This document shows, one piece after another, positions 38,699-47,442 of a stretch of 64,000 nucleotides of DNA. How positions within the stretch are numbered: position 1 is the stretch's first letter; each line of letters starts with the position of its first letter. A model generated the notes under the pieces. It saw only the letters and a list, made by a program, of their open reading frames with translations, did no database searches and had not been told where the DNA came from. The DNA comes from JAZDOK01 sp043798715 (GTDB taxonomy: Bacteria; Vulcanimicrobiota; JAZDOK01): positions 62,001-126,000 of the forward strand of contig JAZDOK010000013.1 in NCBI GenBank assembly GCA_043798715.1, given 5' to 3'. The position numbers and the translations under genes are program-made.

Positions 38699-41538
38699 GT
38701 GTCCCACCTCTTCCATTCCATCTGGATAGTTTCATAATTCTTCGCTATTTCGTCCCGCTTGAAAAGTACGGCCAGGCCGCCACTGAGGAGAATGGCCCCG
38801 GTGAGCGCCAATTGAATCCAGCGATCCAGCCGGTAGAGTTCCGGCCCCAGGAGGGCCAGGGCATTTATAATGAGGGCCGTCGCGCCCCATCCCAGGTAGC
38901 GGCGCGAACGGATCCTGAATCCCAGGCCCATCGCCGCCAGGCTCTCGGCGCCCAGCCAGACGGAATAAAAATAATCATGATTGACGAGAGACTGAAGGAT
39001 TGAACTTCCCAGAAGAAGGATGAGCCCCAGTTTGGTCAGGGTGTTATATTTGCTTTCATTAAGGCGCCGGTGTTCCATCCAGCCAAAAATGAGTAGAAGA
39101 AGACCGGGGGGTAACACATAGAGCTGGAGTTCCTCGACCCTGCTGTGGATGAGAACGGACCAGTACACGATGAGGAAGGCCCCGGAAGCCAGGTAAGAAA
39201 AAGTGAGGCTTTTTTTTCTTGTCGCTTCCAGGACACCGGCGAGGCCGATCAGGCTGAAGGTCGCGGAAACATTGACGAAATTCAGGCTGAGCAAAGCGCC
39301 CGCGGCTGAGAGCGCCAGAAACATGTGCCCGGTGTTGCGGGAGGGCGCCCCGTAGGTGCGAAAAAGGGGTCCCTCGCCCAGCCTCCCGGAAATCAAGACG
39401 AACGCTCCGCCTAAGAGGACAAATACCGGCGGCCAGTATTGCAGAAGATCGATGATTTTAAGAAGAAGGAGCGCCCCCAGCCCCATTAGGAAGAAAGAAA
39501 CGTAGCTCAGTAAAGAGCCGTCTCCGAAGTTCAGGCTCTCCTCTTTTTTTTCACCCTCTGCATCGTACTTTTCTGGCCAGGCCAGCCTGAGGATGAGCAG
39601 GGCATAGACAACCGAGAGGATGGCGGCCGGAACCTCTTCGGAAAAACAAAGAAGATAGGACCCGGCCATGTTGATGAATCCGACGATGAAGAAAGGAGAT
39701 GACCAATTCGAATACGGGCCGCGGAGCAAGAACATTGCGGAGATAAAGAGGGCGAAGGTCATCGCGGCGTAAACCCCGCCGAGGGTGGCCGGCGGCGGCA
39801 CTCCAGTCCCGAGAAAAATTTCCAGGAGGGGGTAAACGGCGACGTCCAGGGCTAAAAGGGCGGGGAGCAGCAAGTATGGAGCCTTAAGCCAGAGGGCTAC
39901 GAAGAGGAGGCACACCGCGGCCAGCGCGGCCAGGGGGGCGGCGATGACGGGATAACCCCAGCTTAAGACAAGCATGAGGACGCCGGCGGCAGCCGCCGCG
40001 GAAAGAAATGGCCCGCCCCGGCTGGGAGGCGCGCCGGAGCGCACCTCGTCCCGGCCCAGGAAGACGCCCGCCAATAGGTAGTTGACTGACAGGAGCCCCA
40101 TCAGGAGACCCCAGTAGGAATGCTCCGGAACAAAAAGGGTGAGGGCGATGTAGAAAAGCAGAAGGAACAGCCAGGTGGCCGCATACATCCAGAAGCGGTT
40201 CCGGTGAATGTACCCGGAGACCGCCAGGATGAGGACGTCCCCGGCGAGGGCCTTAAGAAGATGAAGGGCGTCCCCGGCCGAATGGGAGGTGATCCAGAAA
40301 GCCGCGAGGTAGGCGACGACATAAAAGGGCAGGCCCGCGAGCCTCCGATTCTCCCGCCGTTCCAGGTAAGACCCGAGGGCCAGGTAGGCGACGGAAATGA
40401 GCATGAGGCAGAGACCGGCAAGCGAGAAAGGGATCCGGAGTTGGTCCAGGGTGAAGACGGCCAGGAGGGGAATGAGGATGGCCGTGCACCAGCGGGCCGC
40501 AAGCGCCCGGTAAAAAAAATCCGTGGCGGCGTAAAATGCGACCCCCATGAAGAGTCCGGCCAGATCCGCCCGGGAGCCTCCCGACCAAAGAAGATTCACA
40601 ATCGGGCCGGCCAGGAGTAAGGGAGTTGCCACCTGGGCTGAAATAAGGAGGGGGCGGCCTATAAAAGCGGACGGCGGCGTTTTCCCGAGGGCTCTTCCGG
40701 TTAGAAGCAGGAGCAGCGCCAGAAGTAGAAAACACGGGAAATAGAGATTCTCAGTCGCATCGAGCAATTTCAGGGCGCCCGTCAGGGAGGTAACAAGGGC
40801 AACGACGCCAAGGTAGGCGAAAAGGTCCGCCCGCGTCCAGATGGCGGTCAGAAAATAGATTAGAAGGCAGGCGAGGGAGGCCGTGAGGAACATGATTTCA
40901 TCGTTGAAGCCGTGGGGTCCCAGCACGTAGATCTGGAGGATCGCAAAATCAAGGGGGGCAAATCCCGATGCCAGGCCGAGTATGGCGATGCCCCCCACTC
41001 TCACCCGGGGATTCTGAAAAAGCAGGTATCCGCACAGGTAGAGGAGGCCCGTAATGAGAAACAAAACGGCGAACTTGGCCTCTCCCGCCATTTCTCCCCA
41101 GCGGCTCCGGACGAAGATGACGCCCGCCAGGAGCAGAAGAAAGGCTCCAGTGTAGAGGGCGATCTTGACGCTCCTCTCGCTGAAGAGCCACTCGTAGAAG
41201 GAAATCTTACGGGATTCCGCCGTCTCAGCGGATAGGGGCGTCGCCTCTTCCTGCACGGTAGAATCGAGGGCTTCCACCGGGGCCGCAGCCGTAAGAAGCG
41301 GTATGGAAAATGGAGGTGGGTTAAGCCTCTCATTCAGAATCGCAAGCCGCTTTTTGTATCGAAGCTTAAGTTCCGAGAAAAGAGGCCCGGGCAATACATC
41401 CGAGAGGCTTTCCAACTCTGAGAGGAAGAACTCCAGGTGGCTTGCCTCCAGGAGTTCTTCCCGGGGAAGCGTTGCGCCGCAATGATAGCAGAAGTCATGA
41501 ATCCCCGACAATAAATTCCCGCATTTAGGGCATTTCAA
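38695..41538 (-). CDS. zinc-ribbon multi-spanning membrane protein (about 947 aa)
   Basis: I prefer TTG 41538, which puts a zinc ribbon at the very N-terminus (Cys3-x2-Cys6...Cys17-x2-Cys20 in KCPKCGNLL...FCYHCGATL), with GAAAGG about 10 nt upstream; GTG 41547 is possible. The longer frame up to 41649 reads through a palindromic repeat and is unlikely. After a charged region (about 25-135) come more than twenty hydrophobic segments that fill the protein. This resembles DUF2157/DUF2339-like multi-spanning proteins. No transport signature is visible. It overlaps the Yip1-like gene by 4 bp. Confidence 0.75.
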   Translation of the reverse strand: MKCPKCGNLLSGIHDFCYHCGATLPREELLEASHLEFFLSELESLSDVLPGPLFSELKLRYKKRLAILNERLNPPPFSIPLLTAAAPVEALDSTVQEEATPLSAETAESRKISFYEWLFSERSVKIALYTGAFLLLLAGVIFVRSRWGEMAGEAKFAVLFLITGLLYLCGYLLFQNPRVRVGGIAILGLASGFAPLDFAILQIYVLGPHGFNDEIMFLTASLACLLIYFLTAIWTRADLFAYLGVVALVTSLTGALKLLDATENLYFPCFLLLALLLLLTGRALGKTPPSAFIGRPLLISAQVATPLLLAGPIVNLLWSGGSRADLAGLFMGVAFYAATDFFYRALAARWCTAILIPLLAVFTLDQLRIPFSLAGLCLMLISVAYLALGSYLERRENRRLAGLPFYVVAYLAAFWITSHSAGDALHLLKALAGDVLILAVSGYIHRNRFWMYAATWLFLLLFYIALTLFVPEHSYWGLLMGLLSVNYLLAGVFLGRDEVRSGAPPSRGGPFLSAAAAAGVLMLVLSWGYPVIAAPLAALAAVCLLFVALWLKAPYLLLPALLALDVAVYPLLEIFLGTGVPPPATLGGVYAAMTFALFISAMFLLRGPYSNWSSPFFIVGFINMAGSYLLCFSEEVPAAILSVVYALLILRLAWPEKYDAEGEKKEESLNFGDGSLLSYVSFFLMGLGALLLLKIIDLLQYWPPVFVLLGGAFVLISGRLGEGPLFRTYGAPSRNTGHMFLALSAAGALLSLNFVNVSATFSLIGLAGVLEATRKKSLTFSYLASGAFLIVYWSVLIHSRVEELQLYVLPPGLLLLIFGWMEHRRLNESKYNTLTKLGLILLLGSSILQSLVNHDYFYSVWLGAESLAAMGLGFRIRSRRYLGWGATALIINALALLGPELYRLDRWIQLALTGAILLSGGLAVLFKRDEIAKNYETIQMEWKRWDT

Positions 41539-41607
41539 TAAGACCACACCTTTCGGTTCTGAAAGAAAAATATCCCGCAAAACCGGCCGGGTAAGATATT
41601 CCAAGTA

Positions 41608-41646
41608 GGGTCGCCCCGCCGGGTCGCCCCGCCGGGTCGCCCCTAC
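41608..41646. repeat. 13-bp tandem repeat GGGTCGCCCCGCC
   Basis: GGGTCGCCCCGCC is repeated 2.8 times (41608-41620, 41621-41633, 41634-41643) and closed by CCTAC, mirroring the GTAGG at the left edge. It is a variant of the GTAGGG...CCCTAC palindrome family with an expanded core. Confidence 0.75.
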
Positions 41647-41677
41647 CATAGAACAACCAAAGAAACCCTAACCAACA

Positions 41678-41701
41678 GGGCGGATTTTAATCCGCCCCTA
41701 C
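41678..41701. repeat. palindrome GGGCGGATT-TT-AATCCGCCC
   Basis: A 9-bp perfect stem (41678-41686 with 41689-41697), 2-nt loop and CCTAC flank. It overlaps the stop codon region of the minus-strand gene ending at 41698 and belongs to the same family as the 5261 and 24408 palindromes. Confidence 0.75.
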
Positions 41702-42507
41702 TTTTCCTCGTTCATCTTGTCGGCCACTTCCGCGAGGAAGAAGGCGCTCCAGGCCACCAGGCCCGGGTACAGATTGCTCTCGTCGTCGAAGGAGACATCC
41801 TCAAAGAGGAGATACCTGATCCTTGAATGGAGACCGTACTGCAGGTCAACCAGGATGCTGAGCATTGTCTCGATATCTTCATCCCCCGCTTCGGCGAGCC
41901 GCTTAAGCTCCCGGGTATATTGAACGCACTCCAGATAGACCTCGGCCATCCGCAGGGCCAGCTTTTGGGAGACCAGCTCCGAGATGCCCATGTTGAGCAA
42001 CTTGCTTCTAAGGGCGCTCTCCATTTCATCTTTCTTTTCGGTAAGATCGTCCCGTGAAGAGAGGCGGCTGTCCTCTTCTTCCTCTTCCTCTTCCAGCTCG
42101 TCGGTCTCTTCCTCAGCCACTTCTCCCTTAAGCTCCTCTTCTTCCTCTAATTCCTCCTCCTCCTCCTCGAACTCATCCCAGGAGAGCTCTTCCAGCTCTT
42201 CAATGAGGAGTTCCAGGGGAACGTCCGCTTCCTTGATGTCGGCCTGGAGAGCCTTGGCGCACTCCCGAAGATTGATGATATGCCGCAGGCAGGCTCCCAG
42301 GTCGTTTTCCGGCACTTCCAGAAACTTCTCGACGATTTCCATATAATCGAAAGTTTCAGCCGAGAGGCGCCCAAGATAAAACGAGGGCTTGATGAGCGGC
42401 ATCTGGTTGATCCCGCTGGTCGCCAGTTTTTTGTAGAGACTCTCCGAAATATCGCTGGCCGTGGTGTGTTCGCGCACCTTGCTCCTGATTTCTTCCCAAA
42501 AACTCAT
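41698..42507 (-). CDS. acidic protein with Glu-rich linker (269 aa), function unknown
   Basis: ATG 42507 has AGGAGGA 6 nt upstream, giving MSFWEEIRSK. Residues about 1-105 and 155-269 are helical and soluble; between them lies a stretch of about 45 residues that is mostly Glu, Asp and Ser (for example EEEEEELEEEEELKGEV-type composition). The C-terminal half is helix-rich (LVSQKLALRMAEVYLECVQY) and may form a helical bundle. No family is recognised. It follows the phosphosugar fusion gene by 24 bp on the same strand, so the two are probably co-transcribed and may interact. Confidence 0.7.
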   Translation of the reverse strand: MSFWEEIRSKVREHTTASDISESLYKKLATSGINQMPLIKPSFYLGRLSAETFDYMEIVEKFLEVPENDLGACLRHIINLRECAKALQADIKEADVPLELLIEELEELSWDEFEEEEEELEEEEELKGEVAEEETDELEEEEEEEDSRLSSRDDLTEKKDEMESALRSKLLNMGISELVSQKLALRMAEVYLECVQYTRELKRLAEAGDEDIETMLSILVDLQYGLHSRIRYLLFEDVSFDDESNLYPGLVAWSAFFLAEVADKMNEEK

Positions 42508-42531
42508 TCTTATTCCTCCTGTCAAATTTTG

Positions 42532-45408
42532 TTATTTCACTATTTTCAGGATCTCCGCTCTTAACTCCTCCCCCGTGAGTTTAAGCTTTTTCAGATCCCT
42601 TATTTTCTCGGCCGTCTTACGGTTCCCCAATTCGCTCTCGAGCCAGTTGGCAAAGTCATCCCTGTTCATGTGAAACTCCAGAGACGCCGGTTCCACGTAA
42701 TGGATGGCGTCTATGAATTCCTTGAGGCGGTGGGCCCGAATTCCCAGGAAGCGGCCCTCAGCCCAGAAATAAAAGGCGCGATCATCCGGAAGAAACTCTT
42801 CGGAGTTTTCCTCTCTTGATTTCTCTCTATCTTTTTTGCCCTTTCCGGGAGAAGTCTTGGGGGGAGAGGCCGCACTCTTATGGGCCATTCTGGCGACCAT
42901 CAGGCTCCCGCCTCCTTTAATATTTTCTATTTTCTGAAGATAATCGGAGATGAGTTGTTCCGCTTTCTCCTGGGAGGGACCCTCGGCAACCAGTTGCATA
43001 AGGGGCTCGGCCGGATCCGGAATGGCCAGGACCCAGGAATCGTCAAAGAAAATTTTGATCCCCTCCGTCATCTCCACGTGCTGATTTTTGGAATCCTCAA
43101 TGAGGCGGCGCATCACCTTGCCCTTCTGCTGCCAGGCGCACTCCATCTTTTTCCGGCTGACATAAAAGGGCGGAATTTCATGGACCTGCCTGGAGAGAGG
43201 GACCTTCTCACGGGCCATCATCTCGAGCGTCTTGGCGAAGGTGAACATGGCGTCAAAAGCCGGCTGAAATTGCGGGAATATAAAGCCGCCGTTTTCATGT
43301 CCGGCGAAGTGAATCTTCTTCTCTCCGAGGGCGGCGGTGTGCATGAGTGAGCGACCATCGGTCTTGGTGCGGATGATCTTCCCGTGATGGTCCTCCGCCA
43401 GTCTCTCGATGACGGATGGAACGCTCACCGGCACTGCCACAATGGGTTCCTTCGTGTCGCTCATGACCATCCGGGCCAGAAGGAGCAGGAGCAGGTTTCC
43501 CGAGATGATCTCTCCCTGCTCGTCCACCAGAACCATCTTTTCGGCGTCCCAGTCAATAAGGATGCCCATGTTGGCATTGAGGGTGACCACGATATTGGAG
43601 AGCTGGCTTAAGGATTTCGCCTGCTCGGTCTGATAGTCCCTGGCCTTGAAGACATCCAGATAGGCGTTGATGGCGACCGTCTCGCAGCCGAGCTTCCCCA
43701 GGAGGTGCGGCAGGACCATGGAGGCATTCCCGTAGCCGTAATCTATGATCACCTTGTATCCTGATTTGGCCACCAGATCGGTGTCAAGGTGATTGAAAAA
43801 GCCCTCCATGTAGCCGTCCATGGCCCTGGCGGGAAATTCGATGCTTCCGACTTCATCCATGGCCGTCCGCCGGAAATCTTCGCGGAAGAATATGTTCTCG
43901 ATTTTTCGCTCCGTGGATTTATCTATATTCACCCCGCGGCCGTCGAAAAACTCGATGAGAATCTGAGCGGGATCGTTGGGAGAAACGCGGGCGAAGATGC
44001 CTCCCTTGGCCCCTGAATTCCGCACCGTATAGCGGCAGACCGGCACCGGGGCAACCCGCATGTCCTGGGCGTTCACCCCCACCGAGGTCAGCCCGCAGAT
44101 AATGGAGCGGTTGATCATCCGGGAGGCCGGATGTGAATCCCGCCCCGTGATGACCGCTGCATTCTTCTCATGATAAGCTCCGTAGGCGGCGCCGAGTTTC
44201 ATTGCGAACTCAGGGGCGATCTCGATGTTGGCCACTCCCTGGATCCCATCGGTGCCGAAAAGGGAACCCGGCCACTTGGCGCCCCAGATCAGGCTCATGC
44301 TGACATTGGCCCCGGCCTCCACGCTCTTGTCCGGCCATATTTTGACCTGGGGATGGATGACGGCTCCCTGTCCGATAAAACACTTCTCCCCGATAACGGC
44401 GCCCTCGGAAATGACGACGTGAGACTTGATGGTGTTCTGACGGCAGACCGTGCAGCCGGTCAAGCGGGACTTCTTGCCGACGTAGACATTCGGCCAGAGG
44501 ATGCCGCGATTGATGGCGGTGCCTTCCTCCAGGATGCAGCTGTCTCCCAGGATGGTGTATTCATCCACCAGGCAGCCCTCCTTGATGCGGCAATTCCTGC
44601 CGATCACGGCCGGCCCGCGGATCGTGGCCTCAGGGTGGATTTCCGCCCCCTCCCCGATCCAGACTCCCTTGGATAGCTGCATCCCCGGGAGCTGGTGGTT
44701 CACCTTGCCGGAGAGCATGTCGTAATGAGCCTGCCGATAGGCCTGAAGGTTTCCTATGTCGCACCAGTAGCCGCCGGCTACGTAGCCGTAGAGAGGCTGT
44801 TCGTTCTTCAGGAGGAGAGGGAAGAGATCTTTGCTGAAATCATAGACCTTATTCGGTTCCATGTAGTTGAAAATCTCGGGCTCGATTATATAAATGCCGG
44901 TGTTGATGGTGTCGCTGAAAACTTCGGCCCAGCTCGGCTTCTCCAGGAAGCGGCGGATCTTTCCGTCCTCCTCGGTGATTACCACCCCGTATTCAAGGGG
45001 GTTTTCCACCCGGGTGAGCACGATGGTCGCCATGGAGCCTTTCTCCCGGTGAAAAGCCACCGCCGCCGACAAATCGAAATCGGTGAGGGAATCCCCGCTG
45101 ATTATGATAAAGGTTTCATTGAGATAGCGTTCCACTTTTTTAACGCTGCCGGCCGTCCCCAGGGGCTCGTCCTCGACCGAGTAGATGAAATGCAACCCGA
45201 AGTCGGAGCCGTCGCCGAAGAAGCTCACGATTTCATCCGCCAGGTAATAGAGGGTGTTCACCACTGACTTTACCCCGTGTCGCTTGAGAAGCTCCACGAT
45301 GTATTGCATGACCGGCTTGTTGCAGACCGGAACAAGAGGCTTGGGGCGGGTCGAGGTCAAAGGCCGGAGCCTGGTTCCCTCTCCGCCCGCCATTACGACG
45401 GCTTTCAT
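42532..45408 (-). CDS. mannose-1-phosphate guanylyltransferase / LbH / phosphomutase-like / DUF5752-like fusion (958 aa)
   Basis: Residues about 1-235 are a nucleotidyltransferase with the GGEGTRLRPLTSTRPKPLV signature and a SGDSLTDFDL metal motif. About 245-375 form a left-handed beta-helix of hexapeptide repeats. About 380-825 resemble phosphoglucomutase/phosphomannomutase (SLFGTDGIQGVAN), but the phosphoserine loop reads ARVSPNDPAQ and the metal loop IDWDAEK, so mutase activity is doubtful. After a charged linker (Lys/Glu/Ser-rich, about 830-860) comes a domain resembling DUF5752 (FYFWAEGRFLGIRAHRL...). Nucleotide-sugar synthesis is the likely role. The C-terminal addition is unusual. Confidence 0.85.
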   Translation of the reverse strand: MKAVVMAGGEGTRLRPLTSTRPKPLVPVCNKPVMQYIVELLKRHGVKSVVNTLYYLADEIVSFFGDGSDFGLHFIYSVEDEPLGTAGSVKKVERYLNETFIIISGDSLTDFDLSAAVAFHREKGSMATIVLTRVENPLEYGVVITEEDGKIRRFLEKPSWAEVFSDTINTGIYIIEPEIFNYMEPNKVYDFSKDLFPLLLKNEQPLYGYVAGGYWCDIGNLQAYRQAHYDMLSGKVNHQLPGMQLSKGVWIGEGAEIHPEATIRGPAVIGRNCRIKEGCLVDEYTILGDSCILEEGTAINRGILWPNVYVGKKSRLTGCTVCRQNTIKSHVVISEGAVIGEKCFIGQGAVIHPQVKIWPDKSVEAGANVSMSLIWGAKWPGSLFGTDGIQGVANIEIAPEFAMKLGAAYGAYHEKNAAVITGRDSHPASRMINRSIICGLTSVGVNAQDMRVAPVPVCRYTVRNSGAKGGIFARVSPNDPAQILIEFFDGRGVNIDKSTERKIENIFFREDFRRTAMDEVGSIEFPARAMDGYMEGFFNHLDTDLVAKSGYKVIIDYGYGNASMVLPHLLGKLGCETVAINAYLDVFKARDYQTEQAKSLSQLSNIVVTLNANMGILIDWDAEKMVLVDEQGEIISGNLLLLLLARMVMSDTKEPIVAVPVSVPSVIERLAEDHHGKIIRTKTDGRSLMHTAALGEKKIHFAGHENGGFIFPQFQPAFDAMFTFAKTLEMMAREKVPLSRQVHEIPPFYVSRKKMECAWQQKGKVMRRLIEDSKNQHVEMTEGIKIFFDDSWVLAIPDPAEPLMQLVAEGPSQEKAEQLISDYLQKIENIKGGGSLMVARMAHKSAASPPKTSPGKGKKDREKSREENSEEFLPDDRAFYFWAEGRFLGIRAHRLKEFIDAIHYVEPASLEFHMNRDDFANWLESELGNRKTAEKIRDLKKLKLTGEELRAEILKIVK

Positions 45409-45469
45409 CCTGGTTTACACCCCCTGAATCGTGATCAATCCACGCTATTCTGGATCTTCCACGCCTGAA

Positions 45470-45565
45470 AACAAATTCCTCCCCTGAAAAACAGCTTTCA
45501 GCCTTCAGCTTCTATCTCCTTTTCCTGTCTTCTGCCTTCTGGATTCTGTCTCCTGAATTCTGATC
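45470..45565. repeat. degenerate CAGAAG/GCTGAA-type repeat region
   Basis: On the minus strand the bases between 45565 and 45470 read as imperfect repeats of AGACAG, CAGAAG and GCTGAAGG words (plus strand: TTCTGTCTTCTGCCTTCTGG type). The 216-bp gap 45409-45624 holds no gene. A related region is at 55546-55645. Confidence 0.6.
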
Positions 45566-45624
45566 GAGAAAGGATTCACCTCCCGCCTGCCGAAACATTC
45601 GTATAAGAAAAGAGGAGTCGGAAC

Positions 45625-47424
45625 ATGTGCGGTTTTTTTGGGATTGTTTTCAGCGAAGAGAAAGAGAAATTGGGACGGTGCCTGGTCCAGGCGGCCCGGC
45701 GCCTCATTTATAGAGGTTATGATTCGGTCGGCTGCGCCACGGTCAGCGAAAGCGGACGGATCGAACTCCGCAAGGATGCGGGGAAAGTGGAAGACGTAAA
45801 CCGCCGCCTGCGCCTGGAGGAGATGCGCGGCATCCGCGGGATCACCCAGCTCCGCTGGGCCACCTTCGGCGCTCCCAACGCGGTGAACGCCCAGCCCCAC
45901 CTTGGATGCCGGGAAGATATCGTGGGCGCCCACAACGGGAATATCGTCAATACCGCCCAACTCCGGGAAGAGCTGAAAAAAGAGGGCCACCTCATCCGGG
46001 GGGAAAACGACGGCGAAGTCGTAGTCCACGCCGTAGAGAAATTCTACCGCCTCGGCTCGACGATAGAAGAGTCAATCCGCCGGGCCGCCGATCTTCTCCG
46101 CGGCGATTATGCGTGCTGCATCACCGATTCCCGCGAAAACAAGATGTACACGGTCAAGATGGGCTCTTCCCTCTATCTGGGAATAGGGGACGGCTTCATC
46201 TGTTGTTCCTCGGATCTTCCTTCCATCCTGGAATTCACGCGCCGGATCGTCCCCTTGAACGATGGTGAATACGTCGTCTTCAATGCCGAAAGTTACGAAA
46301 TTCGGCTGATAGAAAGCGGCCGGAACGTAACCCGGCCGCCCCAGATCTCCGAACTCAGCATCGAGGCGGCTCACAAGGGCGGCTTCCCTTATTTCATGCT
46401 CAAGGAGATCCATGAGCAGCCGGAAAAAGCCGCCGCCCTCATCGCCTTCCTTAAAGAGACGGAACACACCGAAAAATTTCTCCAGACCCTGAGAGAGAGT
46501 TCCCATATCTATTTTGTAGGTTCGGGAACCTCCTACCACGCCTGCCTGACCGCCTCATACTTCTTCAACCAGATCGGCGGGAAGGCCGTCACTCCGGTGA
46601 TCGCCGCCTCCTTCATCGAGCAGTACGGCAATGCAGTCCGGGAGAATGATGCAGTGGTGTGCGTCTCCCAGAGCGGGGAAACCAAGGATCTGATAAACGT
46701 GGTCAACTACTGCCAGCAGAAAAAACGGGGAAAAATCCTGGCGGTGGTAAACGTTCTGGGTTCCACCCTGATGTTCAGATCGCAGGCATACCTTCCGCTT
46801 GTAAGCGATCTTGAGGTGAGCGTTCCCGCCACCAAGACTTTCGTCAACCAGCTCCTGGTGCTGTACTACCTGGCCCGGGAACTTGGAGACCACCCCGCCT
46901 CGGCGGGGCTCGAAGAAATCCCCGCCCTCCTCCGTAAAAGCATTGAAATTTCCGAAGGACCCTGCCGGGAGCTGGCATCCCGCCTCAAGCTCTGGCAGGA
47001 GTTTTACTGCCTGGGCTACGGAGTTCACTACGGCATCGCCCTCGAGGGCGCTCTCAAGATGAAAGAAGTCACTTATCACCACTGCGAAGGGATGTACTCC
47101 TCTGAATTCAAGCACGGGCCCCTCTCCTGCGTGGTGGAGGGTTATCCGGTTATCTTCGTAGCGAATCCGCGGGATTCAGGGATGATCGTCTCCCACATGA
47201 ACGAAATTTCATGCCGGGGCGGCTTTGTGACCGCCATCTCCGCGGAGTGCGAGGATTTCAAAAGAAACGCGCACCTCCTCATTCCGGCGCCCCCGAGCGA
47301 CTACCTCCTCTCCCCTTTCACCTGCGTGGTTCCCCTGCAACTTCTGGCCTACTACACCGCAACCGCCCTCGATTTGGATCCGGATTTTCCCAGGAATATC
47401 AGCAAGACCCTCACGGTAGACTGA
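45625..47424 (+). CDS. GlmS-family glutamine amidotransferase / SIS isomerase, divergent
   Basis: The 599-residue protein begins with the amidotransferase nucleophile Cys2 (MCGFFGIV) and has two SIS domains (about 280-420 and 450-590; VSQSGETKDLINVV and SSEFKHGPLS). It resembles glucosamine-6-phosphate synthase, which turns fructose-6-phosphate and glutamine into glucosamine-6-phosphate, and ends in SKTLTVD like GlmS. Differences from canonical GlmS are RWATFG (77-82) for RWATHG and NAQPH for NAHPH. It may be a paralogue with other sugar-phosphate specificity. AGAGGAG precedes the ATG. It sits next to the phosphosugar fusion gene, divergently. Confidence 0.85.
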   Translation: MCGFFGIVFSEEKEKLGRCLVQAARRLIYRGYDSVGCATVSESGRIELRKDAGKVEDVNRRLRLEEMRGIRGITQLRWATFGAPNAVNAQPHLGCREDIVGAHNGNIVNTAQLREELKKEGHLIRGENDGEVVVHAVEKFYRLGSTIEESIRRAADLLRGDYACCITDSRENKMYTVKMGSSLYLGIGDGFICCSSDLPSILEFTRRIVPLNDGEYVVFNAESYEIRLIESGRNVTRPPQISELSIEAAHKGGFPYFMLKEIHEQPEKAAALIAFLKETEHTEKFLQTLRESSHIYFVGSGTSYHACLTASYFFNQIGGKAVTPVIAASFIEQYGNAVRENDAVVCVSQSGETKDLINVVNYCQQKKRGKILAVVNVLGSTLMFRSQAYLPLVSDLEVSVPATKTFVNQLLVLYYLARELGDHPASAGLEEIPALLRKSIEISEGPCRELASRLKLWQEFYCLGYGVHYGIALEGALKMKEVTYHHCEGMYSSEFKHGPLSCVVEGYPVIFVANPRDSGMIVSHMNEISCRGGFVTAISAECEDFKRNAHLLIPAPPSDYLLSPFTCVVPLQLLAYYTATALDLDPDFPRNISKTLTVD

Positions 47425-47442
47425 CCTTAAGCGAGATGGCCG

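Noticed and set aside
41608..41646. CRISPR-like repeat
   Set aside because: The 13-bp units are contiguous without spacers, so it is a tandem repeat.
41539..41649. Upstream extension of the zinc-ribbon membrane protein to 41649
   Set aside because: These codons are translated repeat sequence (GGGTCGCCCCGCC family); the zinc ribbon begins at 41538.
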